A stretch of DNA of 42,684 bases, taken from Seminavis robusta. Its lineage: Eukaryota; Bacillariophyta; Bacillariophyceae; Naviculales; Naviculaceae. The notes under the pieces are model-generated. The model ran no database searches and had not been told where the DNA came from. It worked only from the letters and a program-made list of their open reading frames with translations. Below are positions 8,705-19,102 of the stretch, piece by piece; positions within the stretch are counted from its first letter, which is position 1; each line of letters begins with the position of its first letter. The DNA is taken from positions 1 through 42,684 of the forward strand of contig CAICTM010000920.1 in assembly GCA_903772945.1 (NCBI GenBank), given 5' to 3'. The translations under genes were made by a program, and so were the position numbers.

Positions 8705-10782
8705 CTATGGCATTTTCGTCATTACGAATTTGGTGGTGCCTGTTCTGTAATTGAAAGGCAGCATATCCTTCCAGTAGTCTTCTCCCAGAATGACGACATC
8801 TGTGTCACGCATCTGGAATTCAACACTGCCCCGTATCTTGATGGGTCGCTTGGAAAACCGAGATTCGAGACGAGCGCCGCGGTCGACAAACCCTCGGTAT
8901 TGGAGAATGGTCTTGTCGTCACTCAATACTTGAAATGTCACCGTGTCCAAATGAGTCGGTCCTGGATCCAGTCGCCATCGAAGGCCTTCTAAAGGTGGGG
9001 CAACTTCTACTGTACCTTGTGCTTGAAACTCGACTGTAGAAACACCAATGATTTCCGATCCAATCAGGTCCTGAACCTCCCAATTCCCAGCCAAGTCTTC
9101 GGGGTACGAAGAAATATCGCTCCCCGCACCGCTGTTTTGTCGAAAGGTTGATTCCCACACGGCAAATCGTCCCAATTCCTCTTGAGCGGTTCGCGGTATG
9201 GGCATGGAGAGAACATCTCCGGGAGTAGGCTTGACATAACCACTTCCCAGCTCTACCAGAGTTGCCATTAAGCGTTCGTACGCATTGGCATAGCTCTCAA
9301 TCAGCGCAAAGGGTGGATCCAGGGTCGTGACGACACCATAATTGTAACATTCCGACAAGAGTTTCAAAAGCGAGTTGAAGAATTGCATTCCTGGCCGTTC
9401 TTCATCGTCCAACTCGGCTTCATCGTCGACACCACCCGTGTTCGGGTACCATCGTTGGACGAATCGGGGTCGATCTGCCACCAGCGTTTCAAACAATACC
9501 AACAACTCCTGGTCACCACCAAAGAGCAAGGCACGTTGCACAATGTTGGATAAGGCATTCAACTCCCGTGTCATGGTTGGCTCTTTGGCACTCAGCAAGA
9601 GACCACCCAGATCGTCCGATTTGATGTCATCGTCGGCATTATCCTTCTTGGATGCTTTGTTGCTGCTGCTGCTATTGTCGCCTGTTTGTTGTTGACTGTT
9701 CCTGCTAGCTTCCTTTTTCAAGCTGATTTTGTCCAGCATGGAAAGACTAATATCCTGATTTTTGAGAATGGGTGCAATTTTTGAATTGCCGGTGAATGGT
9801 TTTCCTTCAAAGGAGGCACCGACGGTTCGCAGAACACCCACAATTCTTCTGTACGATTCATCGTAGATGCCTGATTCCATCACCTGAACCACATACAGAC
9901 GAACAGCAACGAGATGAGTATATTGTACCTGTCAGAGTAGATAACATCAATATCTATCTTTCCTCAACAACTTACCTCTTTGACTCTGGGGGACTCTTTT
10001 CCACTGGTTGCCAAGCTGAGGATGGATTCTAGGTACGCCTCTGCAAACATGTATCCTGGCAAGTTTCCGTATCTCTCCCGGAATGCATTGAGCTGATCGG
10101 TCACGTATTCTTCATCGGTTCTACTTCTCGGGGAAGGGGCTCCACCTCCCGTTCCCGACGTAGCCGCCTTTTCATTGGTATTTCCGGTATATTTTTTGTC
10201 GGCTCTTCGTCTGACCAATAGATTCAAGATTGGTCTTGGAATGGGACATTTGGATCCTCCTCCCTCTTGTTTTTCCTGCGCTGCCATGGCCGCTTCCCGC
10301 TCCTTTTCGGCGAGTGCGGCTTGTCGAAAGCTCTTGTTCAATGCTTCTGCGGATGGCCAAGCCCTTGCCAACAAGATGCGTCGTACAGCTCGATTGGATG
10401 CGTTATTGAGTGCCCTGGTCAGGGATAAGACGGGGGATGCATCCTCCGTGGCGGATGTCACCAACATGGCACTGGCGGATTTGGCGTATGATCTTGATAG
10501 CGAGACATCGGCGGGAGCAATGCAGAAATCAATCTCATTGACTTTTCCTCTGCTGGGAGCCGCCATGGCTTCTGGGACGGCGGGAGATTCATCGGCAGCA
10601 GTCGAGCCTTGTTCAATCTTGGTGCTGGAGGATAATGGCAACCATGTGGATATGGATCTTGTGGATCTTTGTAAGGATATCGGAACAAAACAGGTAGATG
10701 AATGAGCCAAGAACAAGCCCACGCATAACAGCGAGAGGAGGCAGCATTTGGCTTTTGGCATCATTGTGAATAAGATAGACAC
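8705..10782 (-). CDS. Large plastid-targeted protein, possible lipocalin/PAP-like C-terminus
   Basis: Exon 1 is 10782-9976 and exon 2 is 9928-8705, with a 47-bp intron (donor GTAAGT, acceptor CTGACAG). The join PRVKE-VQYTHLVAVRL is in phase 0 and gives 676 residues. An alternative acceptor further in (GGTTCAG before GTGATGG) would also keep frame and drop 15 residues. The N-terminus is a signal peptide ending in STCFVP, a plastid ASAFAP-like site, then a Ser/Arg-rich transit-like stretch. The middle is helical with Ala/Lys-rich and Asn/Ser-rich linkers. The last 130 residues (DLAGNWEVQDLIGSE to TTKFVMTKMP) look like a beta-barrel of the plastid lipid-associated (fibrillin/lipocalin-like) kind, starting with the G-W turn. 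The fold call is tentative and the biochemical role unknown. Confidence 0.8.
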
Positions 10783-11268
10783 TATAATGGAATGTACTTT
10801 TGATTTTACAACAACCGTTGCTCACACTCCTTCCTCTCTTGTCTCTTCAATGCTAACGGTATCATTCCTTTCTCATGTATGAGCCTTCTTGAGCCTGATC
10901 ACCGTCAGTCCGTCAAAAGTCAAAAGCAACCTTTTCTCCAAATGCTTCCACTTGGAACCTCCCTACAAAAGGAAAAGGAACATTTCACTGAATATTTCAA
11001 TCAATTATATATTTTACAGTAAAAATGTAAACATAAAAATTTAAACGGTAAAAATTAACTCCAAAACGCGAAACTAGCCCCAACCAATCAAAGTGACTTT
11101 CGCCAAGTCTTGCCACCAACCGTTGGTTTCCCGCGATCTTTGGTTCAAAGTGCCATCATGGGTTTGCAATGCGCCAATGCCGATGATGGCTGTTATCACC
11201 TCAACAACCAACCACAAAAATAAATAATAACAATAACAATCGGCCCTCCCAAGGAATCTTTCAATGAG
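10783..11268. other. Divergent promoter region, AT-rich core
   Basis: This is the upstream region shared by the plastid protein (leftward) and the tyrosine-pathway gene (rightward). Around 10995-11060 it is very AT-rich with short inverted motifs such as TTTTACAGTAAAA near 11018. No gene or RNA is seen. Confidence 0.45.
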
Positions 11269-12582
11269 ATGAGGCACTTCCAGGTATCCTCAGTTTCCTT
11301 ACTATCTTCAGTCTTTTCTCTTCTGATCATCGTGATGGCGAGCAGCAGTTTGGCCCTGTCGTCCCCAGCCGGCGGCTCGACCAACAGCCACAACCGAAAT
11401 AATAAGCGGGCCAAGACCAAGCACTACTACACGGAGATGCAGGCGTCATTGTCGCCCGGCAACAATAGTACAGATGGTGCCGCTGCCACTCCTGCTGCTG
11501 GAAAATTGGAAGAATTAAAACAACGAGAAGCCGAACTCTCCAAACTGTTGGCATCTGTGCGACGGGAAAAACTGTCGGCCATTCGAGCGCGGCCATTGAC
11601 CATTGGAGTCATGGGATTCGGACGCTTTGGACAGTTTATCGCCAGAACCTTTTCCAAATACGGACGAATTGTCGTCACATCCCGCAGTGATTATACCGAT
11701 ATTGCCAATGGAATGGGAGTCAAGTATGTACCGCTCAGCAATCTAGATGCTTTCTTGGCCGAAGACCTCGATGTCATTGTGGTCGCCACATCCATTCTCA
11801 GCTTCAAATCCACCATCCAATCGTTGGTGCCGCATTTGGAAAAACAATTACTTGCCAAGGCTGGAAAGGGTGATTCTGCGATCGTCAAGGGGCCTCTCAT
11901 TGTCGATGTGCTCAGTGTCAAGGAACACGCTCGACAAGTCATGCTCGATCTACTACCACCCGAATGCGATATCTTGTGCACACATCCCATGTTTGGACCG
12001 GATTCTGGAAAAAAGGGATGGCATGGACTCAACTTTGTCTACGAAAAAACACGCCTCGATAAGGTCGTCCTGGAACCGGAATCCAACAACTATAATGTCA
12101 ACAATAATGACAGCGACAATGAAGAAGCTTTTGTCGACACGGCGGGACAGGTGCATTCCGTTCACGAAGATAGTGAAGCTCATGTCGAGGCCATTGATCG
12201 AGTCGAACGGTTCTTGTCCATTTGGGAGGAAGAAGGATGTCGTATGGTGCCCATGAGTGCCAAGGATCATGATGCCTATGCCGCCAACTCGCAGTTTATC
12301 ACACATCTCATGGGACGCATTCTGGGCTCGCAAGGACTGTCTTCCACGCCCATTGATACCAAGGGATTCGAATCCGTCTTGAAACTGGTGGGATCCACCA
12401 CGGCGGATAGTTTTGATCTCTTCTATGGTCTGTACAAATTCAACCAAAACAGTCTTGACACCATCTTGCAACTGCGATCGGCCATGGATGAGGTTGTGGA
12501 TAAACTCAAAGTCATGGAAGACGAAGAGCAACAAAAAGGCAATAGTGTCGATCCAAACAACAGCAAAGTTGTGCCAAGTTAA
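11269..12582 (+). CDS. TYRA: Arogenate/prephenate dehydrogenase, plastid (TyrA family)
   Basis: This enzyme carries out the last oxidative step of tyrosine synthesis, oxidative decarboxylation of arogenate (or prephenate) with NAD(P). The 437-residue protein starts with a hydrophobic signal peptide (about 1-30, LLSSVFSLLIIVMASSSLAL), followed by a Ser/Asn-rich transit-like region and a short coiled coil (KLEELKQREAELSKLL). The Rossmann motif GxGxxG is at Gly116, Gly118 and Gly121 (IGVMGFGRFG). VTSRSDY after beta-2 has the Ser-Arg that plant arogenate dehydrogenases use for NADP. THPMFGPDSG and a C-terminal helical dimerisation domain (DHDAYAANSQFITHLMGR) complete the family pattern. The SRSDY and HPMFGPDSG details favour the plant-type arogenate enzyme, but substrate choice cannot be settled from the sequence. 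An insertion of about 25 Asn/Asp-rich residues near 265-290 is unusual. Confidence 0.95.
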   Translation: MRHFQVSSVSLLSSVFSLLIIVMASSSLALSSPAGGSTNSHNRNNKRAKTKHYYTEMQASLSPGNNSTDGAAATPAAGKLEELKQREAELSKLLASVRREKLSAIRARPLTIGVMGFGRFGQFIARTFSKYGRIVVTSRSDYTDIANGMGVKYVPLSNLDAFLAEDLDVIVVATSILSFKSTIQSLVPHLEKQLLAKAGKGDSAIVKGPLIVDVLSVKEHARQVMLDLLPPECDILCTHPMFGPDSGKKGWHGLNFVYEKTRLDKVVLEPESNNYNVNNNDSDNEEAFVDTAGQVHSVHEDSEAHVEAIDRVERFLSIWEEEGCRMVPMSAKDHDAYAANSQFITHLMGRILGSQGLSSTPIDTKGFESVLKLVGSTTADSFDLFYGLYKFNQNSLDTILQLRSAMDEVVDKLKVMEDEEQQKGNSVDPNNSKVVPS

Positions 12583-12866
12583 CAAAATTGGATGAATCAA
12601 ATGCGTGGTCAGGGAGGCCAACATGGCATTTCAAATACAAGCAGTCTCGCAGTTGCGCCAGTAGGATTTGAAACTCCTCTCCTTTACCACGGAGCGATTT
12701 TTTTGGCTAGAGTTTCCGATACATTCGTGGCAGGACATTGCAACCCACGGTCTTCATAATATGCGTGGCCTTGTACCCAAGGAGAGCATCTACACAGTTG
12801 CAACTGGTTTTAGTTAGTTATGTTGAGTACATTGTTGCAGGAGGTGTCGTGATGGCTTCTTGAGCA

Positions 12867-13949
12867 TTAGGAAGAATCATCTTCTTCAGATCCTAGTTTG
12901 GAGTATCGTTCCATTGCCAAGCCTGCTCCTCCTTGGCTACTCGTTTCGACCAGTTCTATATCTGCAGCTGCTTTGGCTACTGGACTTGCATTGCCCATGG
13001 CAACACCAATACATGCCGTTTCTAACATTTCCTTGTCATTCTCGGCATCCCCCAATGCAAGCAGTTCCTTGCCAGGGTCTACCCCAAGCTTTTCACACAG
13101 CTTTCTGACTCCCAGGGCCTTGGAACAACCTTCTGGGAGAATTTCAAGAACTGTGGGAAAGGAAGTCGTCACAGTAGCCCCATTTTCTTTTGCCAGCAAC
13201 TCCAGCTCCGGTCTCATGTCATCACGAAGCATATCCACGTCGTTGGACATGAAGACCAGTTTGTGAAACTGGGGGCCATCGTTAGCCAATGAGTCTACTG
13301 GGATTGGTACAGGTTCTCCCCACAAGGAATTGACTTCATCCAAAAGCTGCGGATCCCCAGCTGTATTGCAGTAAATAGCATCTTCATAGTTGCCAATGAT
13401 GGTAGCATTGAAGCGGGCAGCAATGGCCTCAGAAGCAATGGTGGCTTCCTTTGGTAACTTCTTTTCAAAAATAACGGTGCCATCGGCATCGACGCAGTAA
13501 AGTCCTTGAATGAAGACGCCCGGAAGTTTGGATAAGATTTCTCGCATTTCTGATCCAAGACTATTCAGTGCTCCATTTCGAGATTTGCCTGTTGCCGGGA
13601 AGAAGTGCTGAATATTTCCATTTGGTTTTGATGCCTCGTTGACCGCCCTTTCAATGACACGTCTTGTTCTGCTGGATAGGGTGTGATCGCTAGAGAGCAG
13701 GGTACCGTCTACATCACTCGCAATCGTTGAAATTGAGTCTATTCTTGCTGCAAGTATATCCGCGTCAATCTTGACGACGGCAGCTGAGGTCTTATCTTGG
13801 TCGGCAAGCACCTGCGAAGCCAACGCGGTCGTCGTCGAAACTCTACTTCGAAATCCAGAAAAACAGCTCACACAAAGCGGAAGCAACAAAAGGATTCCTA
13901 CAACAAAGCAAGGTCGCAAAGTGCAAAGATTCGTCGTCATGATCAACAC
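12867..13949 (-). CDS. Plastid-targeted HAD phosphatase, Cof/HAD-IIB type
   Basis: A 360-residue HAD-superfamily hydrolase of the Cof/IIB class, which dephosphorylates sugar phosphates or phosphorylated cofactors. The catalytic motif I is Asp79-Val-Asp81-Gly-Thr-Leu, motif III is near FHKLVF (about 229), and motif IV is GDAENDKEM. Between them lies the alpha/beta cap (ADGTVIFEKKL to EVNSLWGEP). The N-terminus is a strong signal peptide followed by SCFSGFRSR, an ASAFAP-like plastid cleavage site, so stromal location is likely. The start is chosen because this Met is the first before the signal peptide; Met4 is equally possible. The natural substrate cannot be read from the sequence. Confidence 0.92.
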   Translation of the reverse strand: MLIMTTNLCTLRPCFVVGILLLLPLCVSCFSGFRSRVSTTTALASQVLADQDKTSAAVVKIDADILAARIDSISTIASDVDGTLLSSDHTLSSRTRRVIERAVNEASKPNGNIQHFFPATGKSRNGALNSLGSEMREILSKLPGVFIQGLYCVDADGTVIFEKKLPKEATIASEAIAARFNATIIGNYEDAIYCNTAGDPQLLDEVNSLWGEPVPIPVDSLANDGPQFHKLVFMSNDVDMLRDDMRPELELLAKENGATVTTSFPTVLEILPEGCSKALGVRKLCEKLGVDPGKELLALGDAENDKEMLETACIGVAMGNASPVAKAAADIELVETSSQGGAGLAMERYSKLGSEEDDSS

Positions 13950-14008
13950 TCAACACATGGGTATTAGTCAAGAGAAGTGAAGAACTAGCTAGCTAGCGAG
14001 CATTGAGA

Positions 14009-14347
14009 TCATATGGAGTGAGGGGTTTCTGCATCAAATTTGCTGGGAGTCTCCATCTTTTGAGCGAAAAAAATGAGGTCAATGACGTGGTTTTCGGCCT
14101 CGGTTAAGGCAGCCTGCAGAGCTAGATAGTAGCTGTTGCTCTGATAAAAGGTGGAGTTGGTCCAGGAAACTTTCAATAAAGGCGGAGTGTGGCTGGGCTG
14201 AGCGTGATGTATCGCTGGACTTGTGGTTCGACTAGCCAGCCTCCAGCCTCCGATCATGGCAGACTGGTGGTAGAAGGTTTGAAGATTCCGGCGACCGCCT
14301 TGATTCAGAAGGGGGAAATCTGGAGATGCAAGTGGTGGGAATGACAT
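14009..14347 (-). CDS. Doubtful 112-residue open frame
   Basis: The frame has no recognised motif, signal peptide or membrane segment. Its ATG lies a few bases inside the first copy of the tandem duplication and the second copy has no matching frame, so the start may have been created by the duplication. It could be coding or chance. Confidence 0.15.
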   Translation of the reverse strand: MSFPPLASPDFPLLNQGGRRNLQTFYHQSAMIGGWRLASRTTSPAIHHAQPSHTPPLLKVSWTNSTFYQSNSYYLALQAALTEAENHVIDLIFFAQKMETPSKFDAETPHSI

Positions 14348-14534
14348 TCTATACCTACGTGTAGTTTCTCGTGCTGCCTTATGCTACCGGTACCTGGTAC
14401 AACGTGAACAATAGATCATAGCATTTTTAACATCACAGCAACATTGTTTGCTTAGGGCATCAGAGTGTTATGATATTCCACTTTCCAGGACAGTTGGCTT
14501 TCCTCGGAGAATCGCGTAAGTCAAATCGAGCTCC
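14341..14534. repeat. Tandem duplication, copy 1 (194 bp)
   Basis: This segment matches 14535-14715 almost base for base, from ATGACATTCTATA to AAATCGAGCTCC. It differs by scattered substitutions and by small length differences, including an extra TACCGGTACCTGGTAC stretch. It carries a second copy of the ankyrin gene's 3' end and downstream DNA. Confidence 0.9.
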
Positions 14535-14715
14535 ATGACATTCTATATCTAGTTTCTCGTGCTCCCTTGCGCTACAACTTGAGCAATAGATCATACATGT
14601 AGCATTTCTAACATCGCAGCAACATTGTTTGCTTAGGGCACCAGAGTGTTATGATATTCCACTTTCCAGGACAGTTGGCTCTCCTCGGAGAATCGCGTAA
14701 GTCAAATCGAGCTCC
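14535..14715. repeat. Tandem duplication, copy 2 (181 bp)
   Basis: This copy joins copy 1 head-to-tail. Its right part, from 14649, is the actual 3' coding end of the ankyrin gene (residues LDLTYAILRGEPTVLES); the rest is its 3' flank. Confidence 0.9.
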
Positions 14716-15751
14716 TGTAGGCCAGCAGCTGCCATAAATGGAAGAAGCATAGTTTCAGGGTCCCTTTGAACAAGAGCTTGAGGATCCTTTTGAATGAGCT
14801 TATGTACACATTCCAGCATGTCGTGTTCAGTCGTCGACTCTGCGGGTGTGTGACCCAGCAAAAAGATATAGTCTGGAAGGGTCAATTCCTCATGGTCACA
14901 AGCACACGCAAGTGCCGTGTTGCCCTCAAGGTCCACCACAGACATATCGGCACCAGCGTCGACCAAGGCACGAACCAGGTTGGAGCGAAAGGCAAGAGGC
15001 TGGCAATAATTAGGATGACTGAGCGGCTTTTGACACGCGACGTGCAAGGGCGTCCTGCCGAGGTTGTCGGCTCTATTGAGATCGACTCCAGCATGGTGCA
15101 GCAACAACTGAGCCACCTTGTCCCCACTCCTGCCATCCTCTGCCCAGCCACAGCCGCAGGCCGCCAGCAAGGGCGTTCTTCCCCAGTCGTCGGTAGTGTT
15201 GAGGTCCACTCGCTTGTCCCGAAGCAACAACTGGACCACTTCGTGGTAGCCCCAGTTGGACGCCCAAAGTAGGGGAGTTCGACAAAATCCTCCGTGTGCA
15301 TTCACGTCCACACCGGGATGATCCAAGAGTAGTGCCACAATTTCTGTATATCCATTCGCACAAGCCAAATAGAAAGGAGAACAGGTATAGGTACTATCTA
15401 TTGCGTTTGCATCGGCTCCTGCTTTGAGAAGTATCCGGACCATGTCGGTTCTGCCAAACCGACAAGGGGGGTCCACCCAGCTCCATCCTCGGGCGTATCG
15501 ACTTGAGCTCCACACTCTAGCAAGGCTTGGACGCATTGGCAGTGTCCTTGATTGCATGCGATTTGGAGCGCCGTGTATTTTTCAGAACCCCGCCATGAGG
15601 TTTCTCCCCTGGCATTGGCGTTGCCTCCAGCTTGGAGCAATTGCTTCAATTCCTCCGTATTTCCACGCCAAGCGGATTCAAAGACTTCTTGTTCGCATGG
15701 GGTAGTGGTACATGATGACGGCATCTTGGCTCGTTGCTGCGATAAATTCAA
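14649..15751 (-). pseudogene. Ankyrin-repeat protein gene, frameshifted
   Basis: Ankyrin repeats run through the whole region but in two frames. The first frame (15751 to about 15470) encodes an N-terminus and repeats such as KYTALQIACNQGHCQCVQALLECGA. The second (about 15470 to 14649) continues with CRFGRTDMVRILLKAGADANA, RTPLLWASNWGYHEVVQLLL, RTPLLAACG and RTPLHVACQ, then a C-terminal helical region. The switch falls at a run of six C (minus strand; plus 15466-15471), right after GWTPL. The missing part of the repeat, Leu-x-x-Ala, fits a net loss of 10 nucleotides. Without the shift the protein would have roughly 370 residues and serve protein-protein binding. A sequencing error at the homopolymer would normally change only one base, so a real inactivating deletion is more likely. 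Confidence 0.75.
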
Positions 15752-16064
15752 GGAGAAGCGCCGTTTTTCATCGGAAATTGTGAGATGGATAGATGAGTGA
15801 CTTTACTTTTGATGTTGTGGACGTGCCACCAAACGTGGGTCGATCGGCGACTGATGATTTGTTCACCCCAGTCGGGTTTCCCACAGAACTTCTGGCCATC
15901 TTCTCGAATCCGTAGTACATGCTACATGTAGGGTAGTAAGCATCCCCAACATTCGATATGGCTTCTTCGGAACGCCCGCGCTGTGGTACTGCCGGGTCGC
16001 ATTTATGTTAGGTGATGATACCGATAGCGTCGGTTCCATTGTCCCTACGGTATTCTTTCTATTT
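15752..16064. other. Intergenic region
   Basis: This is the upstream side of the ankyrin gene and the 3' flank of the small plastid membrane protein. Small frames only; nothing recognised. Confidence 0.5.
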
Positions 16065-16532
16065 TCAGAACAACTGTCCTGGTTTGACACCTGCTTGAAA
16101 GGGTACATACCCACTGCCGTAGAGTTGCATTCGCAGCAATTCTTGGGAGATAATGACAAGAACGACGAATATCACGACGGAATACAAGAGCTCTGCCGTT
16201 CCATAGTCATTCTGAACCAGGTTGGCAAACCATCGAATAGGTGCAGGATCGTCGTCTGTGACTTCTTCGGGATCGAAAAATGGCTTGTCAAGAAAGTCGT
16301 CGATGCTTTCTTCGATATCGTGTGGTTTGTCATCTTCCTTCCGGTTGCCGTCATCATTTTGCTGCTGATTGTTCAATTGGGGTATCCGATGCCCAGACAC
16401 ATGCCGTGGTGGTATAGTGAGAGCATTGCGTATCCCTGCAGTTTGAAATGCATCAACAAGTCCATTTCTAGATGACACAAGAAGAAATATCGCCAAGAAA
16501 ACAAGCCGCCATTGAAATCTTGGTTGCATCAT
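16065..16532 (-). CDS. Small plastid-targeted single-span membrane protein
   Basis: A 155-residue protein. Residues 1-28 form a signal peptide ending LVDAF, with Phe29 in the diatom plastid-import position. Residues 30-98 are polar, then acidic (KEDDKPHDIEESIDDFLDKP, FDPEEVTDDDP). One membrane helix is at about 115-133 (LLYSVVIFVVLVIISQELL), followed by a short tail YGSGYVPFQAGVKPGQLF. The tail is Gly/Pro/aromatic-rich and looks conserved in kind. I do not recognise the family. Thylakoid or inner-envelope location is an inference from the presequence and the single helix. Confidence 0.75.
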   Translation of the reverse strand: MMQPRFQWRLVFLAIFLLVSSRNGLVDAFQTAGIRNALTIPPRHVSGHRIPQLNNQQQNDDGNRKEDDKPHDIEESIDDFLDKPFFDPEEVTDDDPAPIRWFANLVQNDYGTAELLYSVVIFVVLVIISQELLRMQLYGSGYVPFQAGVKPGQLF

Positions 16533-16728
16533 CGCGTCGTTGCTCTGTCTAAAAAATGAGGCAAAAGTTGGATCGGTGGTAGATCACGGGACTGGATTTT
16601 AATCACGGCATCACACTGACGTACTTCTATTCTGTCTTTTTGTTTTTGTGGTGCCAGCAGCCTCCTTTCCAGAAACCAAAGCTTCGACAGAGAGCAGCTT
16701 GTCAAAGTGAGTGCCATCAAGGTTTTGA

Positions 16729-18878
<2,150 letters not shown>

Positions 18879-19102
18879 ATAGAAATCGTCTCGACAAGAA
18901 GCATTGCCAGAAGATAGCCAGCAAGAGATAGTGTTTTGTAACTAGTTAACTCCCACTTCATGACGTCGGGGGTACCGTAGAAGAAAGCAGAATGCCGACA
19001 ACCAAGCATCATTGCTACGAATGACGATACAGCAAGCAGCGTAGTCCGCAAACGGTTTATTAGTAGTAACGTAACAAGGCGTAAAATCAAACTTCAATTA
19101 AA

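Larger units (their letters stand above)
13950..14648. other. Intergenic region with tandem duplication
   Basis: This lies between the HAD gene start and the ankyrin gene stop. It contains the first copy (14341-14534) and most of the second (14535-14715) of a duplicated segment, a short CTAGCTAGCTAGC array at 13985-13997, and the doubtful frame at 14009-14347. Confidence 0.5.

Noticed and set aside
15460..15480. An intron explaining the frame change in the ankyrin gene
   Set aside because: The two frames abut within a few bases of the repeat consensus, leaving no room for an intron, and no GT-AG pair fits.
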